53,818 nucleotides of DNA from an uncultured Pelagibacteraceae bacterium. Its GTDB lineage: Bacteria > Pseudomonadota > Alphaproteobacteria > Pelagibacterales > Pelagibacteraceae. This document shows positions 11,094 through 21,391 of this stretch, one piece after another. The position numbers were made by a program, and so were the translations under genes. Below the pieces are notes generated by a model, which did no database searches, was not told the origin of the DNA, and saw only the letters and a program-made list of their open reading frames with translations. The stretch spans positions 1-53,818 of the forward strand of contig CACDQA010000004.1 of NCBI GenBank assembly GCA_902554745.1, written 5' to 3'. Every line of letters begins with the position of its first letter. The stretch's first letter is position 1.

Positions 11094-12428
11094 ATGCTTT
11101 TATCAAATTCATTTATACCAATATTAAAAAATAATCCTTCAGAAGCAAAAATTAAATCTCATCAATTGATGTTGAGAGTAGGTATGATTAAGCAAGCCTC
11201 AGCAGGAATTTATTCATGGTTACCTTTAGGTTTTAAAGTAATGAAAAAAATAGAGGACATTGTCAGACAAGAACAAAACAAAATTGGAGCTCAAGAAATA
11301 TTAATGCCAACAATTCAATCCAGCGAAATTTGGAAAGAAAGTGGTCGTTATGACGATTATGGTGAAGAGATGTTAAGAATTACCGACCGTCAAAATAGAG
11401 AAATGTTATATGGACCAACCAATGAAGAGCAAGTTACTGAAATTTTTAGATCTTCAATAAAATCTTATAAATCACTCCCACAACTTATGTATCATATACA
11501 ATGGAAGTTCAGAGATGAAATTAGACCTAGATTTGGAATTATGCGTGGTAGAGAGTTTTATATGAAAGATGCTTATTCATTTGATGTATCAGATGAAGCA
11601 GCTTTTTATTCTTATAATAAATTCTTTCTTTCTTATTTAAGAACATTTAAAAGATTATCTTTGACAGCAATACCCATGGCTGCTGATACAGGACCTATAG
11701 GTGGAAACTTATCTCATGAATTTATTATTCTTGCTGATACTGGAGAAAGTAAAATTTTCACAGATAAAAGAATATTTGATCTTGATAGTGATGATACTGA
11801 AATAGAAAAAGCGTCATTGGAAAGTATGAGAAAAAAATATGAACAGTTTTATGCTGTAACTGATGAAAAGTTTAATAAAGAAGAGTTTGAAAAAATTGTT
11901 TCTAAGGAAAATCAATTGATTACAAAAGGTATCGAAGTGGGTCATATATTTTATTTTGGTGACAAATACTCAAAACCAATGGGGGCATCTGTTGATTTAC
12001 CAGGAGGAAAAAAAGATTTTGTTAAAATGGGTTCTTATGGAATTGGTGTATCCAGGTTAGTAGGGGCTATAATTGAGGCAAAATATGATGACAAAAATGA
12101 AATCATGAAATGGCCATTGTCTGTTGCTCCTTATGATATTGCTATAATGCCTATGATAAATAAAAACGATACATCAGCTTTAGATAAAGCAAATAATATT
12201 AATAAAGAATTATTAAAAAATAAAATTGATGCAATCATTGATGATACAGATGAGAATTTCTCATCAAAAATTAAAAAAATGAATTTAATTGGTGCCCCAT
12301 ATCAAATTATTATTGGTAAGAAAAGTGAAGGTGATTTATTAGAGTTCAAGGAAACTGGTGGTGAAACTAAAAATTTGCCGTTAAATAAAATTATAGAAAT
12401 TATAACTAAACAAAAAAATTCAATTTGA
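11094..12428 (+). CDS. proS: Prolyl-tRNA synthetase (short form)
   Basis: Class II aaRS motifs: ASAGIYSWLPLGFKVMKKIE, WKFRDEIRPRFGIMRGREFYMKDAYSFD, GSYGIGVSRLVGAIIE. Confidence 0.96.
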   Translation: MLLSNSFIPILKNNPSEAKIKSHQLMLRVGMIKQASAGIYSWLPLGFKVMKKIEDIVRQEQNKIGAQEILMPTIQSSEIWKESGRYDDYGEEMLRITDRQNREMLYGPTNEEQVTEIFRSSIKSYKSLPQLMYHIQWKFRDEIRPRFGIMRGREFYMKDAYSFDVSDEAAFYSYNKFFLSYLRTFKRLSLTAIPMAADTGPIGGNLSHEFIILADTGESKIFTDKRIFDLDSDDTEIEKASLESMRKKYEQFYAVTDEKFNKEEFEKIVSKENQLITKGIEVGHIFYFGDKYSKPMGASVDLPGGKKDFVKMGSYGIGVSRLVGAIIEAKYDDKNEIMKWPLSVAPYDIAIMPMINKNDTSALDKANNINKELLKNKIDAIIDDTDENFSSKIKKMNLIGAPYQIIIGKKSEGDLLEFKETGGETKNLPLNKIIEIITKQKNSI

Positions 12429-13636
12429 TTTCTACTTTAGAAAAAGAAATTACTTTTAGATTTTTAAAAGCCAGAAAAAAAGATGGCTTTTTGAATATTA
12501 TATCTATTTTTTCTTTTATTGGGATAAGTCTTGGTGTTGCTGTTCTAATTATAGTGATGTCTGTTATGAATGGTTTTAGATCTGAATTAATTGATAAGAT
12601 AGTTGGCTTTAATGCTCATGCAGTTGTCAAACATTACGATAAACCGCTAGCTTCCTTGTCAGATAAAGATTTTGCTAAAGGCATTTTATCAAATGAAGGG
12701 GAAGCAGTTATTTTCCATAAAAATGGTACTAAAGGAGTTTTGCTTAAAGGTTATTTGGAAAAAGATTTTACAGATCTAGATATTTCAAATAATGATAGTT
12801 TTTTTGGTTCTAAAAGTTTAAATGAAAATACAATTTCTATTGGTCGAGATTTAAGTAATATTTTAGGATTAGATATTGGGGATGAAGTTTCAATTACATC
12901 ACCCTCTGGTGTTCAAACATTAGTTGGGTCTTTACCAAAGCAAAAATTATTTATTATAATTTCAGTATTTGAAAGTGGATTATCAGAATATGATGAAAAT
13001 ATTGCTTATATAAATTTAAATACTTTAGAAGATTTTTTTGACAAAAATAGAGATGATAGATTTACCGAGTATTATTTCAAAAATCCAAAAAATATAGAAA
13101 ATCATAAGGAAAAACTTATGAAACTATACCCTGATGCGTTTGTATATACATGGGCCGATATGAATAGTTCATTATTTTCAGCACTTAAAGTTGAGAGAAA
13201 TGTGATGTTTATTATTTTATCTTTAATAATTATTGTGGCTGCTTTTAATATAATTTCAGGTTTAACAATTTTAGTTAAAAATAAAACTCGAGATATTGCA
13301 ATTTTAAAATCTATTGGAGTTTTGAATAAATCTATAATTAAAATTTTTTTCCTTGTTGGTGTTTCAATTGGAACTTCAGCAACAATTTTTGGAATATTTT
13401 TAGGTGTAACATTCTCAATTTATGTAGAAAATATTAGACAATTTTTAAGCTCTACTTTTAATATTAGTTTATTTCCAGAGGAAATATATTTTTTAAGCAA
13501 AATGCCATCAGAAATAGATATTAATTCTATAGTAATTATAACAATCTGTTCAATATTAATAACAATAATAGTTTCTATATTTCCAGCGCTTAAAGCTGCA
13601 AAGATGGATCCTATAAAATCACTGAAGTATGAATAA
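12425..13636 (+). CDS. lolC: Lipoprotein-releasing ABC transporter permease, LolC/LolE family
   Basis: N-terminal FRFLKARKKDGFLNIISIFSFIGISLGVAVLIIVMSVMNGF and C-terminal FtsX-like TM segments; start codon TTG overlaps the proS stop. Confidence 0.9.
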   Translation: MISTLEKEITFRFLKARKKDGFLNIISIFSFIGISLGVAVLIIVMSVMNGFRSELIDKIVGFNAHAVVKHYDKPLASLSDKDFAKGILSNEGEAVIFHKNGTKGVLLKGYLEKDFTDLDISNNDSFFGSKSLNENTISIGRDLSNILGLDIGDEVSITSPSGVQTLVGSLPKQKLFIIISVFESGLSEYDENIAYINLNTLEDFFDKNRDDRFTEYYFKNPKNIENHKEKLMKLYPDAFVYTWADMNSSLFSALKVERNVMFIILSLIIIVAAFNIISGLTILVKNKTRDIAILKSIGVLNKSIIKIFFLVGVSIGTSATIFGIFLGVTFSIYVENIRQFLSSTFNISLFPEEIYFLSKMPSEIDINSIVIITICSILITIIVSIFPALKAAKMDPIKSLKYE

Positions 13637-14306
13637 TTTTTTAGAATTAATTAATATAAGAAAAAGTTTTATTACGGAAAAAAAAATAAATGTATTAAGA
13701 GGTATATCTAGAAAATTTAGGTTAGGTAAAACTTACGCAATAATGGGACCCTCTGGCTCTGGAAAATCAACTTTACTTAATTTAATATCATTAATAGATA
13801 AACCAACGTCTGGTTCAATTAAGTTTGATAATCTTGAGATTAATTTCAATCAAAATGAAAAAAATGATTTAATTAGAGCTAAAAAACTAGGTATCGTTTA
13901 CCAAGAAAATAATCTTCTTTCTGATTTTACAGCATTGGAAAATGTTTATTTTGCTTCTTTATCTCTTAATAACGATAAAAAATTAGCATTATCTAAAGCC
14001 GAAAAATTATTAAAAAAAATTGGACTTTCAAACAGATTAAATCATTTTCCGTCTCAACTTTCTGGAGGCGAATCTCAAAGAGTTGCAATAGCAAGAGCAA
14101 TTATTAATAATCCTCAAATTATTTTAGCCGATGAACCAACTGGTAGTTTAGATATGAATACGGCTAAAGATATTTTTAAACTTTTAAATAATCAAAAAAG
14201 ATCAGACAGAATAATTATATTTGCAACTCATAATAGATTTTTTGCAAAAAAAGCAGATTATCTATTGGAGATGAGAGATGGTAGTATAAAATCAACAAAT
14301 GTCTGA
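13629..14306 (+). CDS. lolD: Lipoprotein-releasing ABC transporter ATP-binding protein
   Basis: Walker A GPSGSGKSTLL, signature LSGGESQRVAIARAI, Walker B ILADEPTGSLD. Confidence 0.93.
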   Translation: MNNFLELINIRKSFITEKKINVLRGISRKFRLGKTYAIMGPSGSGKSTLLNLISLIDKPTSGSIKFDNLEINFNQNEKNDLIRAKKLGIVYQENNLLSDFTALENVYFASLSLNNDKKLALSKAEKLLKKIGLSNRLNHFPSQLSGGESQRVAIARAIINNPQIILADEPTGSLDMNTAKDIFKLLNNQKRSDRIIIFATHNRFFAKKADYLLEMRDGSIKSTNV

Positions 14307-17300
14307 AACTGTTTCACAAAATTATAATCATTTAAAAATTCATACTCAATATTCAATTTGCGAAGGAGCTGTTACAATTGATGATTTGCAAGAATATTCT
14401 AAAAAAAATAAAATAAAATCCTTGGGTTTATGTGACACCTCAAATTTATGTGGTGCACTAGAATTTGCTGAAAAGATCTCAAAGTCTGGTACTCAACCAA
14501 TAATCGGAACACAAATTAATTTTAAAATCGGAGAGACAACAGGTTTACTCCCTCTGTTTGCTCTAAATGAAGTTGGATATAAAAATATAATAGAACTTTC
14601 ATCTTTATCGTATTTGGAAAACGATGAATTGTCAGATCCGCATGTAGATTTTGGATTATTATTAAATAAATCCAAAGGTGTTGCCGTATTTTCAGGAACT
14701 GTTTTTGGTTTATTTGGTAAATTATTTGATAAAGGAAAGTTTAGTGAAATTGAAGAGCTTTATAATAAAATTCAAAATGTTTTTGATGACAGATTTTACT
14801 TAGAGATTCAAAGACATAATGATCAAAATGAAATCGGATTTGAAAAATTTAATTTAAAAAAATCTTTAGATTTGGAGATACCTATTATTGCAACTAATGA
14901 AGTTTTTTACTTAGATAAAGAAATGCATGAAGCTCATGATGCTTTAATTTGTATTGGTAACAAGACATATGTAAATGAAAAAAACAGATTACGATTTACT
15001 GACCAACATTATTTAAAAACTAACTCAGAGATGTCCGAATTATTTGCTGACTTACCTGAAGCTTTAGAAAACAATTATAATTTTCCATTAAGATGTACTT
15101 ATAGACCAATATTTTCTAATCCAATATTGCCTAATATTAGCAGTGATAAAGATGGAAATGCAGATGAAATTTTAAAAAAAGATTCCATAGAGGGATTAAA
15201 AGTTAAATTCAATAAGATTTTTAATTTAAGTGATGAAGATTTAGAAAATAACGATTCTTATAGAGAATATAAGAACAGACTTAATCATGAACTTTCTATT
15301 ATTGTAGAAATGAAATATTCTAGTTATTTTCTTATAGTTGCAGACTATATTAAATGGGCTAAAAATAATGATATCCCTGTAGGTCCTGGAAGAGGTTCAG
15401 GTGCCGGCTCATTAGTAGCCTGGTGTTTATCTATTACTGATGTTGACCCAATTAAATTTAATTTAATTTTTGAAAGATTTTTAAATCCAGATAGAATTTC
15501 TATGCCTGATTTTGATATAGATTTTTGCGAGGAAAAAAGAGATCAAGTATTTGAATATCTAACAACAAAATATAAAGACAGCGTAGCTCATATTATTACT
15601 TTTGGTAAATTAAAGGCTCGAATGGTAATTAGAGACGTTGGTCGAGTTTTGGGACTAGCTTATGGATTTGTTGACAGTATATCTAAGATGATACCTTTTG
15701 ATCCATCTAGACCACAAAATTTAACTCAGTGCATTGCGGGAGAGCCACGATTACAAAAACTCATAAATGATGATCCAAGAGTAAAGAAACTTACTGATCT
15801 CTCACTAAAATTAGAAGGTTTAAATAGAAATGTTGCCACACATGCAGCTGGAGTAGTAATAGCAGATAAAAAACTCACTGAAGTTGTTCCTTTATACAAA
15901 GATATTTCTTCAGATTTATTATTACCATCTACTCAATTCGATATGTACTCAGCAGAAAATGCAGGTTTAGTAAAATTTGATTTTTTGGGATTAAAAACAC
16001 TTACAGTAATTAACAATACACAAAAACTTGTAAGAAAAAAAATTAAAGATTTTGATATAGAAAAAATAAGTTACGAAGATCAAAAAGTTTTTGATCTAAT
16101 GTCAACAGGTAAAACAGTTGGCTTATTTCAAATTGAAAGTGCAGGTATGAGAGAAGCCTTAATTCAAATGAAACCAAATCATATTGAAGATATTATTGCC
16201 TTAGTTGCTCTATACAGACCGGGACCAATGAGCAATATTCCAACATACAATGACTGTAAACATGGAAAACAAAAACCAGATTACTTACACCCACTTCTAG
16301 AAGATATTTTAAAACCAACTTATGGTGTAATTATTTATCAAGAACAGGTAATGCAGATTGCACAAAAATTATCAGGATTTACAGCAGGACAAGCAGATCT
16401 TTTGAGAAGAGCAATGGGTAAAAAGAAAAGAGCAGAACTTGAAAAACAGAAACAAGGTTTTATTGCTGGGGCTGTTAAAAATGGAATAGCAAAAGATGTA
16501 GCTGCTGGAATTTTTTTAAAAATTGAACCATTTGCAGAATACGGCTTCAATAAAAGTCACGCTGCTGCGTACGCAATTATTTCTTACCAAACTGCGTTTT
16601 TAAAAACATATTATCCAAAAGAGTTTATTGCTGCATCAATGACTATGGATATATCGAATCAAAATAAGTTAAGTGAGTTTTACGAAGAATTAAAAAGATT
16701 AAATGTTGAAGTTGTTCGTCCCGATATAAATGAATGTTTTGAAGATTTTAGAACTATCGATAACAAATTTTATTATGCCTTAGGAGGTATTAAAGCTGTA
16801 GGTTTTGAGGCAATATCAAACATAGTTAAAGAAAGAACTTTAAATGGAAAATTCGTATCTATTCATGATTTTATAAATAGGGTAAATCCAAAAGATATCA
16901 ACAAACTTCAATTAGAAGGTTTAGTTAAAGCGGGTGCTTTTGATAAAATAAATAGAAATAGACAAGCTTTGTTTGATTCAATTCCAACTTTGATAGCTAA
17001 AAGTAAAAATATATTTGATAACAAATCTGCTAATCAAATTGATTTATTCTCAGATGACGAAAATTACCAGGATGATATTTTGACTAAATCTGAAGATTGG
17101 AAATTTGAAGAAAGATTATCAAAAGAATTTGAATCAGTAGGTTTCTTTATTTCTGACCATCCGTTAAATCAATTTACAGAAATTTTTAGTGATTATAAAA
17201 TAATAGATTATCTAAGTTTTATTTCAAAAGAAGATTTAAAAGCTTCTAACATTGCAGCTACATTGTTAAAAGTTCAAGAAAGAAAAACCGCAAAAGGAAA

Positions 17301-17715
17301 TTCTTATGCTGTTTTAAAATTAACTGATTTATCAAGTGTGTTTGAACTTTTTATTTTCTCTGATGTTTTAGAATTAAATAGGGAAATCTTAAAAGAGGGT
17401 AGTTCTCTTATATTAACATTATTTAAAAATACTTCTAATGATGAAAATCGACTAACTAGGATAAATGTCCAAAAGGTAGCTTCTCTAAAAGATTTATTTA
17501 ACAGTCCTATAAACGAGGTTTCTTTCAAGTTAAATTCAGAAGAGCAGATTGAAAAAATTTCTAAAATTTTGAATGATAAAGGTAAAACCATCGTAAATAT
17601 TAATTTAGTCTCTAAAGATAACATTCTTAAATTTAAATTAAAAAATGCACGTAAATTAGACAGAAAAACATTAAATCTTATAAGAAATCAACAAATACAG
17701 GCAATAATTAACTAA
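14299..17715 (+). CDS. dnaE: DNA polymerase III subunit alpha
   Basis: PHP domain start (HLKIHTQYSICEGA), VGPGRGSGAGSLVAWCLSITDVDP, MPDFDIDFCEEKRD, GYGFNKSHAAAYA-like (EYGFNKSHAAAYAIISYQTAFLK). Confidence 0.98.
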   Translation: MSETVSQNYNHLKIHTQYSICEGAVTIDDLQEYSKKNKIKSLGLCDTSNLCGALEFAEKISKSGTQPIIGTQINFKIGETTGLLPLFALNEVGYKNIIELSSLSYLENDELSDPHVDFGLLLNKSKGVAVFSGTVFGLFGKLFDKGKFSEIEELYNKIQNVFDDRFYLEIQRHNDQNEIGFEKFNLKKSLDLEIPIIATNEVFYLDKEMHEAHDALICIGNKTYVNEKNRLRFTDQHYLKTNSEMSELFADLPEALENNYNFPLRCTYRPIFSNPILPNISSDKDGNADEILKKDSIEGLKVKFNKIFNLSDEDLENNDSYREYKNRLNHELSIIVEMKYSSYFLIVADYIKWAKNNDIPVGPGRGSGAGSLVAWCLSITDVDPIKFNLIFERFLNPDRISMPDFDIDFCEEKRDQVFEYLTTKYKDSVAHIITFGKLKARMVIRDVGRVLGLAYGFVDSISKMIPFDPSRPQNLTQCIAGEPRLQKLINDDPRVKKLTDLSLKLEGLNRNVATHAAGVVIADKKLTEVVPLYKDISSDLLLPSTQFDMYSAENAGLVKFDFLGLKTLTVINNTQKLVRKKIKDFDIEKISYEDQKVFDLMSTGKTVGLFQIESAGMREALIQMKPNHIEDIIALVALYRPGPMSNIPTYNDCKHGKQKPDYLHPLLEDILKPTYGVIIYQEQVMQIAQKLSGFTAGQADLLRRAMGKKKRAELEKQKQGFIAGAVKNGIAKDVAAGIFLKIEPFAEYGFNKSHAAAYAIISYQTAFLKTYYPKEFIAASMTMDISNQNKLSEFYEELKRLNVEVVRPDINECFEDFRTIDNKFYYALGGIKAVGFEAISNIVKERTLNGKFVSIHDFINRVNPKDINKLQLEGLVKAGAFDKINRNRQALFDSIPTLIAKSKNIFDNKSANQIDLFSDDENYQDDILTKSEDWKFEERLSKEFESVGFFISDHPLNQFTEIFSDYKIIDYLSFISKEDLKASNIAATLLKVQERKTAKGNSYAVLKLTDLSSVFELFIFSDVLELNREILKEGSSLILTLFKNTSNDENRLTRINVQKVASLKDLFNSPINEVSFKLNSEEQIEKISKILNDKGKTIVNINLVSKDNILKFKLKNARKLDRKTLNLIRNQQIQAIIN

Positions 17716-17769
17716 ATAATCACTTGTTAAATATAATAAATATTTGTAAATAAACCCTAAATTAAATTA

Positions 17770-17845
17770 ACACGCACACAGTTGTTGGTTTTATACCTCC
17801 GGTCCTTAATTGGAAATTACTGTGGTGGCTTAACCGGGAATAAAT
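17770..17845 (+). ncRNA. Candidate cis-regulatory leader RNA of rpsB (ribosomal protein S2 leader)
   Basis: Relatively GC-rich stretch in a 130-nt intergenic region; by-eye pairings CACAGT(17777-17782)/ACTGTG(17819-17824) and CCGGT(17799-17803)/ACCGG(17833-17837) interleave as a pseudoknot next to the rpsB start. An S2-leader motif was reported in Cand. Pelagibacter ubique. Confidence 0.7.
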
Positions 17846-18664
17846 ATGAAAATACCTAACGTTACAATACAACAATTATTAGAAGCAGGCGTTCATCTTG
17901 GACATAAAACTTTAAGATGGAATCCAAAAATGAAAAAATATATTTTTGGAAAAAGAGATTCTATTCACATTATAGACTTAACTCAAACACTAGAACTAAC
18001 TAAAGTAGCTCTAGAAAAAGTTTATGAAACAATTGCAAATAATGGAAAAATTTTATTTGTATCTACAAAGAAACAAGCATCAGAGGCAATAGCAGAAGTT
18101 GCTAAAGAAACAGATCAATATTTTGTAAATTACAGATGGTTAGGAGGCATGTTAACTAATTGGGGAACAATTTCAAATTCAATAAAGAAATTAAAAAAAC
18201 TGGAAACTGATTTAGCATCTGAAAACAGAGGTTTCACAAAAAAAGAACTTTTAAAAATGAGCGTTAAGAAAGATAAGCTCCAAAGATCCCTTGGTGGAAT
18301 AGCTGAGATGAAAAAGGTTCCAGATTTAGTATTTGTTATTGATACAAATTATGAGTCTCTTGCTATTGCCGAGTCTTCAAAATTAGGAATACCAATAATT
18401 GCCATTTTAGATAGCAATTCAAATCCAGATAATATTGATTATCCAATACCGGGCAACGATGATGCAAGAAGAGCTATTGATCTTTATTGTAATTTAATCA
18501 AAGAAACTATTAATAGTGCCAAAAGTTCTTCACCAGCTGTAGAGACAAAAAAGGATAAAACCGATGATTCTAAAAGCGAAGATAAAACAAAAACTATTCA
18601 AGAATTAGATAGAGAAAAATTAGAAAAAAAATTTTCTAAAGAAGATAAGGAGAAATTAAATTAA
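17846..18664 (+). CDS. rpsB: 30S ribosomal protein S2
   Basis: [41 protein letters not shown]; Lys-rich C-terminal tail. Confidence 0.98.
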   Translation: MKIPNVTIQQLLEAGVHLGHKTLRWNPKMKKYIFGKRDSIHIIDLTQTLELTKVALEKVYETIANNGKILFVSTKKQASEAIAEVAKETDQYFVNYRWLGGMLTNWGTISNSIKKLKKLETDLASENRGFTKKELLKMSVKKDKLQRSLGGIAEMKKVPDLVFVIDTNYESLAIAESSKLGIPIIAILDSNSNPDNIDYPIPGNDDARRAIDLYCNLIKETINSAKSSSPAVETKKDKTDDSKSEDKTKTIQELDREKLEKKFSKEDKEKLN

Positions 18665-19515
18665 TGAGTGATATAGAAAAAGTTAAAAAACTTAGAGAAG
18701 CTACTGGAGCAGGTTTTAAAGATTGTAATTTAGCTATTAAAGAATCAAATGGAGATTTAGACAAGGCGATTGAAATATTAAGAGTGAAAGGAATTTCAAA
18801 AGCATCTAAAAAGATGTCTAGAGATGCAAAAGAGGGTGTTGTTGTAGTTAGCGGAGATGAAACGAAAACCTCAGTAATAGAAGTAAATTGTGAAACAGAT
18901 TTTGTTGCTAAAAACGATGATTTTATTAATTTTGTTAAAGAATTAAGTGAATTAAATAACGAAAATAATTCAAACATTGAAGAATTAAAAGTGGCAAAAA
19001 TGAAAAATGGCCAAACTGTTAATGACAATTTAGTTGCTTTGATCGCAAAAATTGGTGAAAAAATTACAATTGGAAAAGCTAAAACTATTCAAAACTCAGA
19101 TGGTTTAAATAATCATTATCTTCATACAGTTGTGAAAGACAATGTAGCAAAATTAGCTGTTATGGTTTCACTTGATACAAAGGATAATTCAGATATAGTC
19201 AAAACATTTAGTAAACAACTATCAATGCACATTGCTGCATCTAATCCATTAGCTCTGGAATCCACCTCTATAGAACAATCAATAATAGATAAGGAGCAAG
19301 AATTAGTTACTGAAGAACTAAAAAATTTAGGAAAACCAGATGAAATTGCAAAAAAAATTAGCTTGGGTAAGATGAATAAATTTAAAGAAGAAAATGCTTT
19401 ATTAACACAAGCTTGGGTAATGGAACCAAAGAAAAAAGTTCAAGAAGTAATAAAGGATCTTTCTATAGCTGATTTAAAAATAAAAGAATTTTATAGAATT
19501 AAAATAGGGGAATAG
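18664..19515 (+). CDS. tsf: Elongation factor Ts
   Basis: [32 protein letters not shown]. Confidence 0.98.
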   Translation: MSDIEKVKKLREATGAGFKDCNLAIKESNGDLDKAIEILRVKGISKASKKMSRDAKEGVVVVSGDETKTSVIEVNCETDFVAKNDDFINFVKELSELNNENNSNIEELKVAKMKNGQTVNDNLVALIAKIGEKITIGKAKTIQNSDGLNNHYLHTVVKDNVAKLAVMVSLDTKDNSDIVKTFSKQLSMHIAASNPLALESTSIEQSIIDKEQELVTEELKNLGKPDEIAKKISLGKMNKFKEENALLTQAWVMEPKKKVQEVIKDLSIADLKIKEFYRIKIGE

Positions 19516-20067
19516 ATGTTTGATGAAAAATCTTACAGTCTCAAAATGGATAAAGCAATTGAAGTATTCTCCAGAGAAATATCTTCGTTGAGAACTGGAA
19601 GAGCTAATGCCTCAATGTTGGACCTAATTAAAGTTGATGTCTATGGACAACAAATGCCAATTAATCAAATAGGAAGTATTACAACACCAGAGCCTAGAAT
19701 GATAAATATTCAGGTATGGGATGCCAACAATGTTTCGCTAGTAGATGCTGCTATTAAAAAATCTGATTTAGGATTAAATCCTCAAATAGATGGTCAGTTA
19801 ATACGCTTACCAATACCAGAACTCAATGAAGAGAGGCGTAATGAATTAAAAAAATTAATTAAATCTATTGGAGAAAAATGCAAAGTATCAATACGAAACA
19901 TAAGACGAGATGCAAATGAAGAATTAAAAAAATTACTAAAATCAAAAGAAATTAGTGAAGATGATGAAAAAATTTTAGAAAAAAATATTCAGTTAATTAC
20001 AGACAATCATATAAAAATTGTTGACGAAAAAATTTCTGCAAAAGAAAAAGAAATAATGACAATATGA
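19516..20067 (+). CDS. frr: Ribosome recycling factor
   Basis: LRTGRANASMLDLIKVDVYGQQMPINQIGSI; RRDANEELKKLLK. Confidence 0.98.
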   Translation: MFDEKSYSLKMDKAIEVFSREISSLRTGRANASMLDLIKVDVYGQQMPINQIGSITTPEPRMINIQVWDANNVSLVDAAIKKSDLGLNPQIDGQLIRLPIPELNEERRNELKKLIKSIGEKCKVSIRNIRRDANEELKKLLKSKEISEDDEKILEKNIQLITDNHIKIVDEKISAKEKEIMTI

Positions 20068-20738
20068 ATTCTCTTAATCATGTAGCCATTATTATGGATG
20101 GTAATGGGAGATGGGGAATAAAACATTATAATTCAAGAAACAAAGGTCATAGAGCAGGATTAGAGGTAGTAGAAAAGATTATTAATGTATCTTTAAAAAA
20201 AAAAATTTCTTATCTAACATTATACGCATTCTCAACAGAAAATTGGAAAAGGCCAAAAAAAGAAATTAATTATTTATTTAAATTATTGGAAACATTTTTA
20301 AAAAATCAAATTTCAGATTTAGAAAAAAAAAATATTAAACTTAAAATTATAGGAAAAAAAAAATTAACACCAAAATTAAACAAATTGATTTTGCTCTCAG
20401 AAAAAAAAACAGAAAATAATTCTTCTCTGCAAATTAATCTTGCTCTGAATTATGGATCAAAAAGTGAAATAATTCATACTATTAAATACTTAAACAAAAA
20501 AAATAAGATAATTAGCGAAAAAAATATTTCAAATAATCTTTACACAAAAAAAATTCCAGATCCAGAAATATTAATAAGAACAGGCAATACTAAAAGATTG
20601 AGTAATTTTTTATTGTGGCAATTAGCTTATACAGAGATTTTTTTTGAAAAAAAATTATGGCCTGATTTTAATGAAAAAGATTTTAATAAAATTATAAATA
20701 AATTTTTAAATTTAAAAAGGAATTTTGGCTCCATATGA
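20064..20738 (+). CDS. uppS: Isoprenyl transferase (undecaprenyl diphosphate synthase family)
   Basis: HVAIIMDGNGRWG, GHRAGLEVVE, LTLYAFSTENWKRP. Confidence 0.96.
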   Translation: MNSLNHVAIIMDGNGRWGIKHYNSRNKGHRAGLEVVEKIINVSLKKKISYLTLYAFSTENWKRPKKEINYLFKLLETFLKNQISDLEKKNIKLKIIGKKKLTPKLNKLILLSEKKTENNSSLQINLALNYGSKSEIIHTIKYLNKKNKIISEKNISNNLYTKKIPDPEILIRTGNTKRLSNFLLWQLAYTEIFFEKKLWPDFNEKDFNKIINKFLNLKRNFGSI

Positions 20739-21391
20739 TAAGCGAACCAATAAAAAGAATAATTAGTTCAATTATTTTGATACCTATAATATTTTATATA
20801 ATAATTAAAGGGTCTTATCTGTTTAATTTATTAATAATATTTGCTCTTATCGTAAGTTTATATGAGTGGTATAAAATGACCAAAAAAAAAAAATATAATC
20901 TGTTTGGTTATTTTTTTATATTAGTTGCTTTCTTTTCTGCATTTCAAATTAGAAATAATAATGATGAAAATGGCTTATCAACTTTTTTCTTTATCATTTT
21001 AATATGCATATCATCCGATATTGGAGGATATATATTTGGAAAATTATTCAAAGGCCCAAAATTAACAAAAATAAGTCCTAATAAAACATATTCTGGCGTT
21101 GTGGGTGCTTATGTTTTATCATTAATAATTATATTTATTTTTTACAATTATTCTAATATTTCTTTTCTAGTTAAAAACAATTTAGGTTCATCACAAATAT
21201 TTTTAATTTTAATAATTTCTACAGTAAGTCAGTTAGGAGATATATTAATTTCATTGTGTAAAAGATTATCTAATTTGAAAAATTCTGGTAATTTAATACC
21301 GGGACATGGTGGCATTTTGGATCGTATTGATGGAATGATTTTTGCTTTTACTTTTTGTTACTTCGTTCAATTTTATATTAAAATAATATGA
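20735..21391 (+). CDS. cdsA: Phosphatidate cytidylyltransferase
   Basis: SPNKTYSGVVGAYV, SQLGDILISLCKRLSNLKNSGNLIPGHGGILDRIDGMIFA signature. Confidence 0.95.
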   Translation: MISEPIKRIISSIILIPIIFYIIIKGSYLFNLLIIFALIVSLYEWYKMTKKKKYNLFGYFFILVAFFSAFQIRNNNDENGLSTFFFIILICISSDIGGYIFGKLFKGPKLTKISPNKTYSGVVGAYVLSLIIIFIFYNYSNISFLVKNNLGSSQIFLILIISTVSQLGDILISLCKRLSNLKNSGNLIPGHGGILDRIDGMIFAFTFCYFVQFYIKII

